A DNA stretch of 64,000 nucleotides from Paenibacillus harenae DSM 16969 (GTDB lineage: Bacteria; Bacillota; Bacilli; Paenibacillales; Paenibacillaceae), in contig NZ_KE383842.1 of NCBI RefSeq assembly GCF_000422465.1, positions 889,845 to 953,844 of the forward strand, in the 5' to 3' direction. The position numbers and the translations under genes were made by a program. Below, one piece after another: positions 48,773 to 58,282 of this stretch. The notes beneath the pieces are model-generated. The model ran no database searches, had not been told where the DNA came from, and saw only the letters and a program-made list of their open reading frames with translations. Positions within the stretch are counted from its first letter, which is position 1, and the number at the start of each line of letters is the position of its first letter.

Positions 48773-50527
48773 ATGTCAAACCTGAAAGCGCTTTATATGA
48801 ATTTGCGAATCAAGCACAAAATGTTCGTCCTTATTTCCGTTATCATGCTGGTAGTCGCGGTGCTTGGCATCGTTGTCCAGCGATATACTTTCGATTTCTA
48901 CGATCAGGAAATTTATCAGCAATCGTCCAAAGCGCTTCGTTTGTCCACGCTGAACATCGAGAACGAATTGAAGAAGATGGAGAAGCTCACCTTCATGCTC
49001 GCGACCGATCCGACGATCCAGCATTATTTGCGGTCGATTAAAAGCGGACTATCCGATTACGATAATTATGTCGTGCGAACAACGGTTCAGGAACGAATGG
49101 TCAATATCGGAGCGTTGGATAAATATGTGCTGTCGTCACAGCTCTATGACGTGAATGATAACGAATATGCCGTTGGCGCGAATTCGATCACGGTCAGCAT
49201 GGAACGCTTAAATCAATTCAAAACGATGACGGCCGTTAACCAGGGCGGCATGACGTGGATTGCGCCAGGCGGCAAAGATCAATCGCTCATCGCCGCACGC
49301 GAGGTTCGTTCGTTCCAGCAGCTCAAGTTGGATAATATCGGAACGTTGGCGCTGCGGATCGATATGAATAAGCTCTTCAGCGATTTTGCCAAAGGGATGA
49401 ACAGCAACGACGCCCGGCTCATCATCATGGAGGACAAGCAAGCGATCTACCCTGAAGCTTCGGAATTTCCGATCGAACGGCTTAACGAGATTACCGGCAG
49501 AGAAGGTTATGAAATCATCAGCACGGACGGAAAAAAGTATTTCGTCACGTACATGGCGTCAACCAAAACGGAGTGGACTTACTTCACGCTCATTCCGTTC
49601 GACAGTATATTTGACCGGGTCGTGAAGGTGAAGAATACGATTATCATCATTTTTATCGTACTGTTTGTCGCGATTTTATTAGTAGCGGTCGGCTTCGCGA
49701 ACGGCATAACGGAACCGATCGAACGGCTGAATGCAAAAATGAAAAAGGTTCAGCTCGGCAACTTCGACTATGCGGACGAGCCGGGCGACCGGGCGCTGGC
49801 GATGGACGAGGCGGGGCAAATGCACCGGAATTTCAGGATTATGGTGGAGCGAATTAACGAGCTCATTCATGAGAACTACGTGAAGCAGCTCACGATCCGC
49901 GATACGGAGTTCAAGGCGCTGCAGGCTCAAATCAACCCGCACTTTTTGTACAATACGCTGGAATCGATCAATTGGTCGGCCAAGCTGAGTAACCAGACGC
50001 ATATTTCACAGATGGTCGAAGCGCTCGGCTCGCTGCTTAGAACGTCCATCAATCAGAAGGAACCGCTCATTCCGATATCCCAAGAGCTGGAGATTATCGG
50101 CCATTACGTCACGATCCAGAAGTACCGCTTTGAGGAGAGGCTTGACTTCCACATCGATGTTCCGGATATGCTTCTGACTTGCCGAATTCCTAAGCTGTCC
50201 CTGCAGCCGCTCGTCGAGAATGCGATTAATTACGGGTTGGAGCAAATGATTGACACTTGTTCGATAAAAATTCATGCTTATACGGATCAAGAGTTGTTAT
50301 TCATTACGGTACAGGATAACGGTCCGGGGATGGAGATCTCGTTCGTCGAGCAGTTGCTGGGCGGACAGGTGAAAACAAAAGGATCCGGGCTAGGACTTAA
50401 AAATATCGAGGACCGTATCAAGCTGCTGTATGGCGAAGCCTATGGTTTATCCGTCGAAAGCGCGCCTAACGAAGGGACGAAGGTGATCTTGATGCTTCCT
50501 TATGAAAAGAGGGATTTCCATGTATAA
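48773..50527 (+). CDS. Sensor histidine kinase, YesM family
   Basis: 584 residues. Membrane segments at about 18-38 and 285-305 enclose a large outer sensor domain of the Cache type. A HAMP linker follows, then the LytS/YesM kinase domain with phospho-acceptor His390 in QINPHFLYNTLESI, and the ATPase lid QDNGPGM and SGLGLKNIEDR. This family usually watches carbohydrates and controls the adjacent sugar ABC genes through its YesN partner, with which it overlaps by 8 bases. The 177 bases upstream hold a small hairpin but no clear promoter. Confidence 0.93.
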   Translation: MSNLKALYMNLRIKHKMFVLISVIMLVVAVLGIVVQRYTFDFYDQEIYQQSSKALRLSTLNIENELKKMEKLTFMLATDPTIQHYLRSIKSGLSDYDNYVVRTTVQERMVNIGALDKYVLSSQLYDVNDNEYAVGANSITVSMERLNQFKTMTAVNQGGMTWIAPGGKDQSLIAAREVRSFQQLKLDNIGTLALRIDMNKLFSDFAKGMNSNDARLIIMEDKQAIYPEASEFPIERLNEITGREGYEIISTDGKKYFVTYMASTKTEWTYFTLIPFDSIFDRVVKVKNTIIIIFIVLFVAILLVAVGFANGITEPIERLNAKMKKVQLGNFDYADEPGDRALAMDEAGQMHRNFRIMVERINELIHENYVKQLTIRDTEFKALQAQINPHFLYNTLESINWSAKLSNQTHISQMVEALGSLLRTSINQKEPLIPISQELEIIGHYVTIQKYRFEERLDFHIDVPDMLLTCRIPKLSLQPLVENAINYGLEQMIDTCSIKIHAYTDQELLFITVQDNGPGMEISFVEQLLGGQVKTKGSGLGLKNIEDRIKLLYGEAYGLSVESAPNEGTKVILMLPYEKRDFHV

Positions 50528-52076
50528 GGTGCTGCTGGTCGATGACGAGAGAATTATCGTTGAAGGCATATCCCGCACGGTGGACTGGCAAGCTTTCAAT
50601 ACCGAATTAGTCGGAACGGCCCGTAACGGGATCGAAGCGTTGTCCTTTATTGAAACTCATCTGCCGGACATCGTAATCTCCGATATCAAAATGCCGGGAA
50701 TGAACGGCTTGCAGCTGGTTGAAAAAGTACATGAACAATTTCCGCATATCGCATTTATTCTATTATCCGGCTTCAGCGAGTTTGACTATGCCCGCACGGC
50801 GATGCAATTCGGCGTCAAGCATTATTTGTTGAAGCCCTGCAATGAAAATACGATTACGCAGGCAATGAGCGAGATCATAGGCGATCTGGAGAAGCAGCAG
50901 ACGCAGGAAACCTTCATGCAGAACATCCAAACGGAATTATCGAAGGTGCTCCCCCACGCAAAGGAACAGTTTTTGAAGGAGCTCGTCACGAATAAGACTT
51001 ACGGGCAGCGCGAGTGGGATGATTACGGCCAAATGTTCCGGATCAAGGTCGATAATGATCGGGTGCGGCTGCTGCTCTTTCAAATTGAAGGAGCCTTCGA
51101 GTTCGAGCATATGTTCGCGATCAAAAACATAGCGCAGGATGTTCTCGGCAAATCCATCGTCCTGCTCGGCACAACGATCGGCAAGCATGTCCTGTTGCTC
51201 ATTAAGGCGATGGATGAAACGGAGACTTTATTCGCCCGGTTGATTGAAATTAAACAAACCTTTACGGCTTATTATAAAATGGATGCGACGGTCGCACTCA
51301 GCGACGCCGGCCAAATCATCGAGGCGCGCAAGATGTACCGCGAAACGCTGGAGTGCTTAAACTACCAGTATTATTTGGGTGAAGGCAGCATTATTACGAA
51401 GAAGGACATCGACCGGGAAGAAGAGACGGACCTTAAGCCGTTTATCTACGATGAAGAGCTGCTCTGCATGCATGTCAAGTCAGGAGATTGGGCTTTTGTG
51501 CAGGCGGAGCTTCAGAACTATTTTAATCTGCTGGCAGACAGCCGGATGGATACGAACTTATCCAAATCTTATGTCATCCCGTTATATATCTCGATCGTAC
51601 GCCAGGGAAATCCCGAGGAAATTAATGATTATGTCAAAAAAATCGCAAGCTTTGACCAATTTCATACGCTGAGGATGATTGAACAGTTCGTCACGGAAAA
51701 CGCGGAGCAGATTTGTTTGAACAATTATCGCTCCCAAACGCGGAAGCATTCCACGATTATTCAGAAGATGCTCGGAATCGCCCGGGAGCAGCTTGGCAAT
51801 CCGGACCTGTCGCTCGGCTGGGTGGCAAGTGAAATTCTTTATATGAACGCGGATTATTTAGGCAAGCTGTTTAAGAAAGAAACAGGCGACAAGTTTTCGA
51901 ATTACGTGGTGAAGCTTCGGATGGATAAGGCGATGGAAGAGATCGAGAAGACCGGAGACGTGAAGGTGTTTGAGCTGGCGGAGAAGCTTGGTTTTGGAGA
52001 CAATCCGCAGTATTTCAGCCAAGTATTCAAAAAATATACAGGCTGCACGCCGTCCGAGTACAGAAGGTCGCCATAA
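50520..52076 (+). CDS. Response regulator with AraC-type DNA-binding domain, YesN family
   Basis: 518 residues. Receiver domain with LLVDDERII, phospho-accepting Asp55 in VISDIKMPG, and Lys in LLKPCNE. A long middle region of about 290 residues has no motif I recognise. The C-terminal two helix-turn-helix motifs are AraC type: NADYLGKLFKKETGDKFSNY and GFGDNPQYFSQVFKKYTGCTPSEYR, cited in part. ATG 50520 follows GAGGG and overlaps the kinase gene. It probably activates the sugar importer genes just downstream. Confidence 0.93.
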   Translation: MYKVLLVDDERIIVEGISRTVDWQAFNTELVGTARNGIEALSFIETHLPDIVISDIKMPGMNGLQLVEKVHEQFPHIAFILLSGFSEFDYARTAMQFGVKHYLLKPCNENTITQAMSEIIGDLEKQQTQETFMQNIQTELSKVLPHAKEQFLKELVTNKTYGQREWDDYGQMFRIKVDNDRVRLLLFQIEGAFEFEHMFAIKNIAQDVLGKSIVLLGTTIGKHVLLLIKAMDETETLFARLIEIKQTFTAYYKMDATVALSDAGQIIEARKMYRETLECLNYQYYLGEGSIITKKDIDREEETDLKPFIYDEELLCMHVKSGDWAFVQAELQNYFNLLADSRMDTNLSKSYVIPLYISIVRQGNPEEINDYVKKIASFDQFHTLRMIEQFVTENAEQICLNNYRSQTRKHSTIIQKMLGIAREQLGNPDLSLGWVASEILYMNADYLGKLFKKETGDKFSNYVVKLRMDKAMEEIEKTGDVKVFELAEKLGFGDNPQYFSQVFKKYTGCTPSEYRRSP

Positions 52077-52095
52077 TGGCGACCTCTGTTTTTTT
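52065..52095 (+). terminator. Intrinsic terminator overlapping the end of the YesN gene
   Basis: AGGTCGCC (52065-52072) pairs with GGCGACCT (52078-52085), then CTG and seven T. The stop codon is in the loop. Confidence 0.85.
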
Positions 52096-52141
52096 AACAA
52101 AGAAAGCGGTTTTTTGAATTCCTACGTTTCGACAATCCGCC

Positions 52142-52147
52142 TATAAT
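52142..52147 (+). promoter_or_regulatory. -10 box of the sugar importer operon
   Basis: Perfect TATAAT 45 bases before the start. No -35 hexamer at 16-18 bases, which suits a promoter that needs an activator such as the adjacent YesN-type regulator. Confidence 0.5.
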
Positions 52148-52191
52148 AAACTTGTAAACAACATTAAAGAGTCTGGAAGGGGCGTAACACA

Positions 52192-53526
52192 ATGAAAGCA
52201 CGGAAAAAAATGCTTTTACTGCTTATGGCTTTCGCTCTCGTTCTCGTAAGCGCTTGCGGCGGCGGGAACTCGAACAATGCAGCGAATAACACAAACTCGG
52301 GAACAGAGGCGACGGATGGGACAGACGAAACGGCGGAAGCTAAGCCGGTCACCCTGCGAATCGCCTGGTGGGGCGGACAGCCTCGTCACGATTACACGAT
52401 GAAAGTTATCGAAATGTACAAGGAAAAAAATCCGCATGTCACCATCGAGATGGAATATGCGAACTATGACGATTATTGGAAGAAGCTGGCTCCGCAAGCG
52501 GCTGCGAATGAGCTGCCGGACATCATTCAAATCGATACGCAAAACTACTCGCAATACGCAGGCAGAAATCAACTGGCCGATTTATCGCCATATCTGAACA
52601 ATCAGATCGACGTTACCGACATTTCGCAAAATGCGATCGACGGCGGCAAGCTGGGCGATAAGCTGTACGGCATCAACCTTGGCGTAAATGCGCTGGGATT
52701 GAATTATGATCCGACTCTTCTTAAGAAAGCAGGCATCGATTCCATTCCTGAAAACTGGACTTGGGACAACTACGTTGAGATGGCAGGCAAAGCCAAAGCG
52801 GCTGGCCTATACTTCGATAGCGGCATGCGGGCGGAAGTATTCTTCGGATATTACCTTCGTACTCTAGGCAAAACCCTGTTTAATGCGGAAGGCAATGGCC
52901 TTGGCTATGAAGACGATCAAATGTTCACTGATTTCTTCGGCATGCTGGCTAAGCTGGTTATCGACGGCGCGGCTCCGGCACCGGATGTACTGGCTCAAAT
53001 TAAGGGCGCTGAAGACAGCCATCTTGTGCTCAATCAAGGGATCGGCGTATGGCAATGGTCCAATCAATACGTTGGCTTGCAGCAGGTTGCTAACCGTCCG
53101 ATGGCGATCGCTCCGATGACGGGTCCTAATATGGAAAAGGGTTTATTCTTGAAGCCAAGCATGTTCTTCTCCGTTTCGGAGAACTCGAAAGCGAAGGAAG
53201 AAGCGGCTAAGTTTATCAGCTTCTTCGTCAACGATATCGAAGCAAACAAATTGATCTTGGGCGACCGCGGCGTTCCGGTCTCCGCTAAAGTAAAAGAAGC
53301 TTTGAAAGAGGTTTCCACTGAGGCTCAAATTCAAGTGTACGACTATGTAGCTTGGGCAGAAGCGAACAGCTCGCCAATGGATCCAGCCGATCCGATCGGT
53401 TCCGCTGAAGTATTTAAATCGCTTACAAGCTTGGCTGAGCAAATGAATTACAACAAAATCAAGCCGGAAGAGGCTGCTAAGAAATTTAGAGATGAAGCAA
53501 CCGCCATTCTTAAGAAAAACAAGTAA
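52192..53526 (+). CDS. Sugar ABC transporter substrate-binding lipoprotein
   Basis: 444 residues. Lipobox VSAC with Cys22, followed by a Gly/Asn/Thr-rich linker, then a family 1 solute-binding protein (TLRIAWWGGQPRHDYTMKVIEMYK, cited: LRIAWWGGQPRHDY; IIQIDTQNYSQYAGRNQLADLSPY in part). It delivers an oligosaccharide to the two permeases downstream. The GH105 hydrolase in the same cluster suggests unsaturated galacturonyl oligosaccharides, an inference. AAGGGGCG precedes the ATG. Confidence 0.92.
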   Translation: MKARKKMLLLLMAFALVLVSACGGGNSNNAANNTNSGTEATDGTDETAEAKPVTLRIAWWGGQPRHDYTMKVIEMYKEKNPHVTIEMEYANYDDYWKKLAPQAAANELPDIIQIDTQNYSQYAGRNQLADLSPYLNNQIDVTDISQNAIDGGKLGDKLYGINLGVNALGLNYDPTLLKKAGIDSIPENWTWDNYVEMAGKAKAAGLYFDSGMRAEVFFGYYLRTLGKTLFNAEGNGLGYEDDQMFTDFFGMLAKLVIDGAAPAPDVLAQIKGAEDSHLVLNQGIGVWQWSNQYVGLQQVANRPMAIAPMTGPNMEKGLFLKPSMFFSVSENSKAKEEAAKFISFFVNDIEANKLILGDRGVPVSAKVKEALKEVSTEAQIQVYDYVAWAEANSSPMDPADPIGSAEVFKSLTSLAEQMNYNKIKPEEAAKKFRDEATAILKKNK

Positions 53527-53542
53527 AATTGTTTGAGCAGAG

Positions 53543-53577
53543 GCGATGGCTGGTCGTTAGATCGGCCGTCGCTCTTT
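53543..53577 (+). terminator. Hairpin between binding-protein and permease genes (partial terminator)
   Basis: GCGATGGCTGGTC (53543-53555) pairs along its full length with GATCGGCCGTCGC (53560-53572) using three G-U pairs, then TCTTTC. A weak T-run suggests partial read-through, which would keep the binding protein in excess. Confidence 0.6.
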
Positions 53578-53617
53578 CATACTTGGCGCGTTAGCCGACG
53601 CATAGGAGTTGGAGAAG

Positions 53618-54517
53618 ATGAAATCGCTATCACTCAAAAATAATTTGATCGGATACACCTTCATTGGTCCGTTCGTTATCGGGTTTTTATTATTCACCCT
53701 TGTTCCCGCGATAGCATCGTTATATTTCTCGGTTACGGATTATGATCTATTATCTACGCCGGCATTTATCGGTTTTGAAAACTATTCGTCTATGTTCACG
53801 GATGATTCGAAGTATTGGGCATCGCTTAAGGTAACATTTCTGTATGTATTTATCGGAGTGCCGCTTCGCTTAGCATTTGCCTTATTTATAGCTATGATAT
53901 TAAACACAGCCTCGAAAGCAATCGGGTTATACCGGACGGTTTATTATCTCCCATCCATTATCGGCGGAAGCGTCGCCGTATCCATTATGTGGCGCAACCT
54001 GTTTGGGGATGAGGGAGTTATTAACCATTTCCTGAATGTACTCGGTTTAGATAGCGTGAGATGGTTCGCAGAACCGGTAGCAGCGCTCTGGATGTTGATT
54101 ACGTTGTCGGTATGGCAGTTTGGTTCGTCTATGCTCATCTTCCTTGCCGGATTGAAAAACATTCCGCCGGAATTATACGAAGCGTCTAATGTGGACGGAG
54201 CAGGTCCTATCGTGCGTTTTTTCAAAATAACATTGCCTATGCTGAGCCCGATCATCCTTTTCAACACGATTATGCAAACGATCGGGGCGTTCATGACATT
54301 TGTTCCAGCCTACATCATTTCCAAAGGAGAAGGCGGTCCGCTTGATGGAACCTTGCTGTATTCCTTGTATTTATTCCGTCAGGCATTCGTCTATTTCGAT
54401 ATGGGCTATGCGTCCGCGATGGCATGGGTTATGCTCATCATTATCGCGATTCTTACGGGAATCTTGTTCTGGACATCTAAGAAATGGGTTCATTACGAGT
54501 CGAAAGGTGGCCATTAA
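53618..54517 (+). CDS. Sugar ABC transporter permease (MalF-type)
   Basis: 299 residues, six membrane helices. The EAA loop reads [20 protein letters not shown] followed by TLPMLSPII, as in sugar permeases of the CUT1 class. ATG 53618 lies 9 bases after GGAG; the TTG at 53609 is too close to that site. It pairs with the second permease 2 bases downstream. No ATPase gene is in the cluster, so a shared ATPase (MsmX-like) encoded elsewhere must energise it, as in Bacillus. Confidence 0.93.
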   Translation: MKSLSLKNNLIGYTFIGPFVIGFLLFTLVPAIASLYFSVTDYDLLSTPAFIGFENYSSMFTDDSKYWASLKVTFLYVFIGVPLRLAFALFIAMILNTASKAIGLYRTVYYLPSIIGGSVAVSIMWRNLFGDEGVINHFLNVLGLDSVRWFAEPVAALWMLITLSVWQFGSSMLIFLAGLKNIPPELYEASNVDGAGPIVRFFKITLPMLSPIILFNTIMQTIGAFMTFVPAYIISKGEGGPLDGTLLYSLYLFRQAFVYFDMGYASAMAWVMLIIIAILTGILFWTSKKWVHYESKGGH

Positions 54518-54519
54518 TC

Positions 54520-55356
54520 ATGATGTTGAAAAAGCTGAAGTGGCCTGTTTATCACATCTTCGTTTCCTTGCTGGCAATCGGCATGGTTTATCCCGTCCTA
54601 TGGTTGTTAATGAGCTCGTTTAAACAAAGCAATCTGATATTCGCTACCGCTGATTCACTTATTCCGCAGCCGTGGATATGGGAGAATTATAAGATCGGCT
54701 GGATCGGCATCGCGGGCCAGTCTTTCGGAAATTTCATCATGAACTCGCTTGAAATTGTCGTACTGTCGACCATCGGCGCCGTATTGTCTTCCGCATTCAT
54801 CGCCTTCGGTTTTGCAAGATTGAATTTCGCCGGCAAAACGTTCTGGTTCGGTATTATGATGGTGACGCTTATGCTTCCGCATGACGTCGTGCTGGTGCCG
54901 CAATATATTTTGTTTGCGAAGCTGGAGTGGTTGAATTCCATTAAGCCGATCGTCATTCCGCAATATTTCGGCATTCCGTTCTTTATTTTCCTGCTCATCC
55001 AGTTCATCCGGACAATCCCGAATGAGCTGGACGAGGCGGCTACGATCGACGGCTGCGGGAAGTTCAGGCTGTTCTTCCGGATCATTCTGCCGCTGGTTGT
55101 GCCTGCGCTAGCGACGGCATCCATATTTTCTTTCTACTGGCGCTGGGAGGATTTGCTCGGACCGGTTCTTTACTTAAACCGGCCAAGCTTGTATCCGGTA
55201 TCGATGGGCCTGAAGATGTTCCTGGACAGCGATACGGTATCGAACTGGGGAGCGATGTTCGCCATGTCGATCGTCAGTCTGATTCCTGTACTTGCTATTT
55301 TCTTCGCATTTCAGAAGTACATCGTTGAAGGAATCAGTACAAGCGGGTTGAAATAA
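54520..55356 (+). CDS. Sugar ABC transporter permease (MalG-type)
   Basis: 278 residues, six membrane helices. EAA loop [20 protein letters not shown] followed by [11 protein letters not shown]. The start is ATG 54520 (ATG 54523 also possible), 9 bases after AAAGGTGG; an ATG at 54484 lies inside the previous gene without a site. Second permease of the CUT1 importer whose binding protein and first permease precede it. Confidence 0.93.
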   Translation: MMLKKLKWPVYHIFVSLLAIGMVYPVLWLLMSSFKQSNLIFATADSLIPQPWIWENYKIGWIGIAGQSFGNFIMNSLEIVVLSTIGAVLSSAFIAFGFARLNFAGKTFWFGIMMVTLMLPHDVVLVPQYILFAKLEWLNSIKPIVIPQYFGIPFFIFLLIQFIRTIPNELDEAATIDGCGKFRLFFRIILPLVVPALATASIFSFYWRWEDLLGPVLYLNRPSLYPVSMGLKMFLDSDTVSNWGAMFAMSIVSLIPVLAIFFAFQKYIVEGISTSGLK

Positions 55357-55383
55357 TATTTGGAAAGCTCAAGGGAGAGGAAG

Positions 55384-56421
55384 ATGGAAATGCCGCAGCT
55401 TCAATTTGACGAAAACCACATTCGTGACGTAATCGACCGTGTAGTAGACCGTACTTTTAGAATGGACTTCAGTTGGGATTGGCCTGGCGGCGTTGCTTTC
55501 TACGGCGTGGCCGAAGCTTATGAAGCAACGGGCAACGAGCGTTACATTCAATTGCTAAAGGAATGGGTAGACGAGAAGCTGGAAGACGGGCTGCCAAAGC
55601 TGTCCGTGAACGGCGTATCGATCGGCCATTCACTTATCTCTCTTTATAAAGCGACCGACGACCAAAAATATTTAGACGTCGCCATTCAAATGGCGGAATA
55701 CTTAAAGCATGATGCGGTTCGGTTCGCGGATGGCGTTTTCCAGCATACGGTCAATTCGGAAACGTACAATTTTCCGGAGCAGGCTTGGGTCGACACGATG
55801 ATGATGGCCGGTTATTTCCTCGTTCGCATGGGGCATTTGCTCAATCGAACCGACTATTTGGAGGACGGCCTAAAGCAATATCACGGACATGAGCATTTCC
55901 TGCAGGATCCGGTATCCAATTTGTATTATCACGGCTGGGACAATATCGCGCAAAATCATATGTCTTCGATCTTCTGGGCGCGCGGCAACTCCTGGGCCGC
56001 TCTGACAATGGCGAAAGCACTGCCTCATATCGCGGTGCAGCACCCGTCCTTCATGATTATCGAGGGCTCCATGCGCGATCAGCTCAGCTCGCTTGTTCGA
56101 CTGCAAGATGATAACGGTCTATGGCATACGGTCCTCAACGACGACACTTCGTATTGCGAAACATCCGGCTCAGCGGGTATAGCCGCTAGTTTGTTCGTAT
56201 TCGGTTCACTCTATAACAAATATATCCAACGCTCGATTAGCGGGATTTTAGGTCAAATTACGGAAGATGGCTCGGTTCTGAACGTATCCGCAGGCACGGC
56301 AGTGATGAATGACCTGCAAGGCTACCGCGATGTTGCCCATAAGCGGGTTCAAGGCTGGGGACAAGGGCTTGCTTTAGCTTTCCTGGCAGAGCTGCTCCAG
56401 TCCAAAAAAAGAGTATTTTAA
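55384..56421 (+). CDS. Glycoside hydrolase family 105/88, unsaturated uronyl hydrolase
   Basis: 345 residues, (alpha/alpha)6 barrel, cytoplasmic (no signal peptide). WDWPGGVAFYGVAEAYEATG, EQAWVDTMMMAGYFLVRMG with the catalytic-type Asp137, and FWARGNSWAALTMAKALP are characteristic of YteR/YesR enzymes, which release unsaturated galacturonate from rhamnogalacturonan fragments. It would process sugars brought in by the upstream importer. ATG 55384 has GGAG 6 bases before it; ATG 55390 is also possible. A terminator follows at 56488. Confidence 0.9.
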   Translation: MEMPQLQFDENHIRDVIDRVVDRTFRMDFSWDWPGGVAFYGVAEAYEATGNERYIQLLKEWVDEKLEDGLPKLSVNGVSIGHSLISLYKATDDQKYLDVAIQMAEYLKHDAVRFADGVFQHTVNSETYNFPEQAWVDTMMMAGYFLVRMGHLLNRTDYLEDGLKQYHGHEHFLQDPVSNLYYHGWDNIAQNHMSSIFWARGNSWAALTMAKALPHIAVQHPSFMIIEGSMRDQLSSLVRLQDDNGLWHTVLNDDTSYCETSGSAGIAASLFVFGSLYNKYIQRSISGILGQITEDGSVLNVSAGTAVMNDLQGYRDVAHKRVQGWGQGLALAFLAELLQSKKRVF

Positions 56422-56487
56422 GAGGGAAATAAGGTTGTCGGTTGGTAAGGACTTATGATAATGTTGCATTAAATATCCATTAACGGG

Positions 56488-56540
56488 AAAGCATCCAGGG
56501 AACGCTTGCGCTGTTGCGGGCGGGTTCAGGATGCTTTTTT
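56488..56540 (+). terminator. Intrinsic terminator after the GH105 gene
   Basis: AAAGCATCC (56488-56496) pairs with GGATGCTTT (56529-56537) with GAAC/GTTC inside; T-run at the end. Confidence 0.8.
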
Positions 56541-56565
56541 GGTTATTTCGAAAGGAGCGGAGCTT

Positions 56566-58194
56566 ATGAACAGTCAATTTTCGCCTTTCCCAATCCTGAA
56601 TAAAGGCGATATCGTCGGGGGGCGTTACCGCGTTGCGGGAATGATCGGACGCGGCGGAATGGGTGCGGTATATGCGATGGAGGATTTGAAGCTTGGAGGC
56701 ATGCTTAGAGCCGTGAAAATAACCCGAATGCCGCCGGACGCCAATCACGCCTTTACGGATGAAGCTCAAATGCTCATGAAGCTGAATCATCCTCATCTCC
56801 CGCATCTAATCGATTATTTTCGAATGGAGGAGCATGGCTGCGACGCGCTTGTGATGGATTATTTTCACGGTCAGACGATTTCGTCTTATTACGGCGGATC
56901 TTATGTGCGCTTTCATTTTTCTCAAATCGTATACATCGGTCTGCAGCTTTGTTCCGCTTTACGGTATTTGCATCAGCAGTCGCCGCCGATCGTCCATCGG
57001 GATTTGAAGCCTTCCAATGTGATGATAGACGGGAAGGGAGAGGTTAAGCTGATTGATTTCGGCATTTCCAGACTGTACAAGGAGGACGGGACGCAGGATA
57101 CGGTTCAACTGGGGACGGTAGGCTTTGCGGCGCCGGAGCAAGCCGGAGGCGGCCAGAGCGATGCGAGAACCGATATATACGGTCTTGGATCGCTGCTTTA
57201 TTTCATGGTTACGGGTGGAGCGCTTTTTCAACACCCGGATGGGAGTATAAGCGCAAGAGATCAGTTTAAGCGAGCGCAGACGGACATGCGGCCGGGTCTC
57301 AAGCCGATACTTGAGCGAATGCTGCAGGCCAAGCCTTCGAACAGGTATCAAACGATGGGGGAAGCGGAGGAGGATCTCAAACAATTGGCGCTCGGGAACC
57401 TGGAGACATGTAATTACGCTGCGGAGCATAGGCTCAAACCTTCCTTTCATGCAAATCTCTGCTTTCGGATCTGCGTCGTTTCGATCGCTCCCGGCGCAGG
57501 CGCGACGTTTCTGACACTTACTATGGCATCCTTGTTAGCGGAGGCGGGTTTATCGGTAACGGCCGCGGAATACGGCGGCTTGCGGCCCGAGTGGCATGCC
57601 CTTCTAACCCGTCAATTTCAAAACCGGAAAGCGGCTGCTCCGGAAAATACGGCATTTGATGATCGTTATTTTCATTTTAAGCAGCGGGATTTTGACTTGA
57701 ATTGGTTTGCGTTAGAGCCGAGCTTCAAGGAAAACCCGACCATCGGAGGGGAAGGGCAGAAATTCGAACAGATGCTGCGCCAATCAGGCAGTGCCGTACA
57801 GCTGCTTGACCTGTCCGGCAAGTGGGGGGAGCCGGAGGCGATGCAGCTGCTGCTTCAAGCTAGAATCGTCCTCGCAGTAGGCGATCCGGCCGTATATAAG
57901 TGGCAGGCGTCCGGGCTGCAGAAGCTTGCAAGCATCCAGCAGGAGCTGAGGCAGAACGGCAGATCGCTCATCTGGGCCGCCAACAAGGACGTCAGCTTCC
58001 GCGGCCGGAACGAATGGCTGTCGTTGTTTCCGGTCAGGCCGGCGGCCGTTATTCCGCATCTGCCATCGGCAGACATTCTAAATGCTCATTGGAACGGCGA
58101 TCGGCTAACCGGCGCGGCTAAGTCAGGAAAAAAGCTGCATCAAGCAATGAAGCCTCTGATGGCTGCGATTTACAATGAATTTAACACAAAATAG
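56566..58194 (+). CDS. Ser/Thr protein kinase fused to a degenerate MinD-like domain
   Basis: 542 residues. Kinase domain at about 20-280: GRGGMGAVYAMED, ATP Lys51 in AVKITR, H144-R-D-L-K-P-S-N, DFGISR and the APE segment. No membrane helix or PASTA repeats, so it is not the PrkC type. From about 300 a second domain begins VVSIAPGAGATFLTLTMASLLAEAG (cited: VVSIAPGAGATFLTLTMA), which has the shape of a MinD/ParA P-loop strand and helix but lacks the Walker lysine. Start ATG 56566 follows AAAGGAGCGGAG; the earlier in-frame ATG lies in the preceding terminator. Targets unknown. Confidence 0.85.
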   Translation: MNSQFSPFPILNKGDIVGGRYRVAGMIGRGGMGAVYAMEDLKLGGMLRAVKITRMPPDANHAFTDEAQMLMKLNHPHLPHLIDYFRMEEHGCDALVMDYFHGQTISSYYGGSYVRFHFSQIVYIGLQLCSALRYLHQQSPPIVHRDLKPSNVMIDGKGEVKLIDFGISRLYKEDGTQDTVQLGTVGFAAPEQAGGGQSDARTDIYGLGSLLYFMVTGGALFQHPDGSISARDQFKRAQTDMRPGLKPILERMLQAKPSNRYQTMGEAEEDLKQLALGNLETCNYAAEHRLKPSFHANLCFRICVVSIAPGAGATFLTLTMASLLAEAGLSVTAAEYGGLRPEWHALLTRQFQNRKAAAPENTAFDDRYFHFKQRDFDLNWFALEPSFKENPTIGGEGQKFEQMLRQSGSAVQLLDLSGKWGEPEAMQLLLQARIVLAVGDPAVYKWQASGLQKLASIQQELRQNGRSLIWAANKDVSFRGRNEWLSLFPVRPAAVIPHLPSADILNAHWNGDRLTGAAKSGKKLHQAMKPLMAAIYNEFNTK

Positions 58195-58203
58195 ACGTAT
58201 TTA

Positions 58204-58212
58204 TGGTACAAT
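58204..58212 (+). promoter_or_regulatory. Extended -10 promoter before the ABC-F gene
   Basis: TGG-TACAAT: hexamer at 58207-58212 with TGn extension, 71 bases before the start. A TTAACA lies 20 bases upstream of the hexamer, too far for a strong -35. Confidence 0.45.
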
Positions 58213-58282
58213 GATGCGTGCATATAAGGCATAAGCATTCATGCCTGAGTATGGAAGTTGCAAGAATGGAGCTAATCATAAC

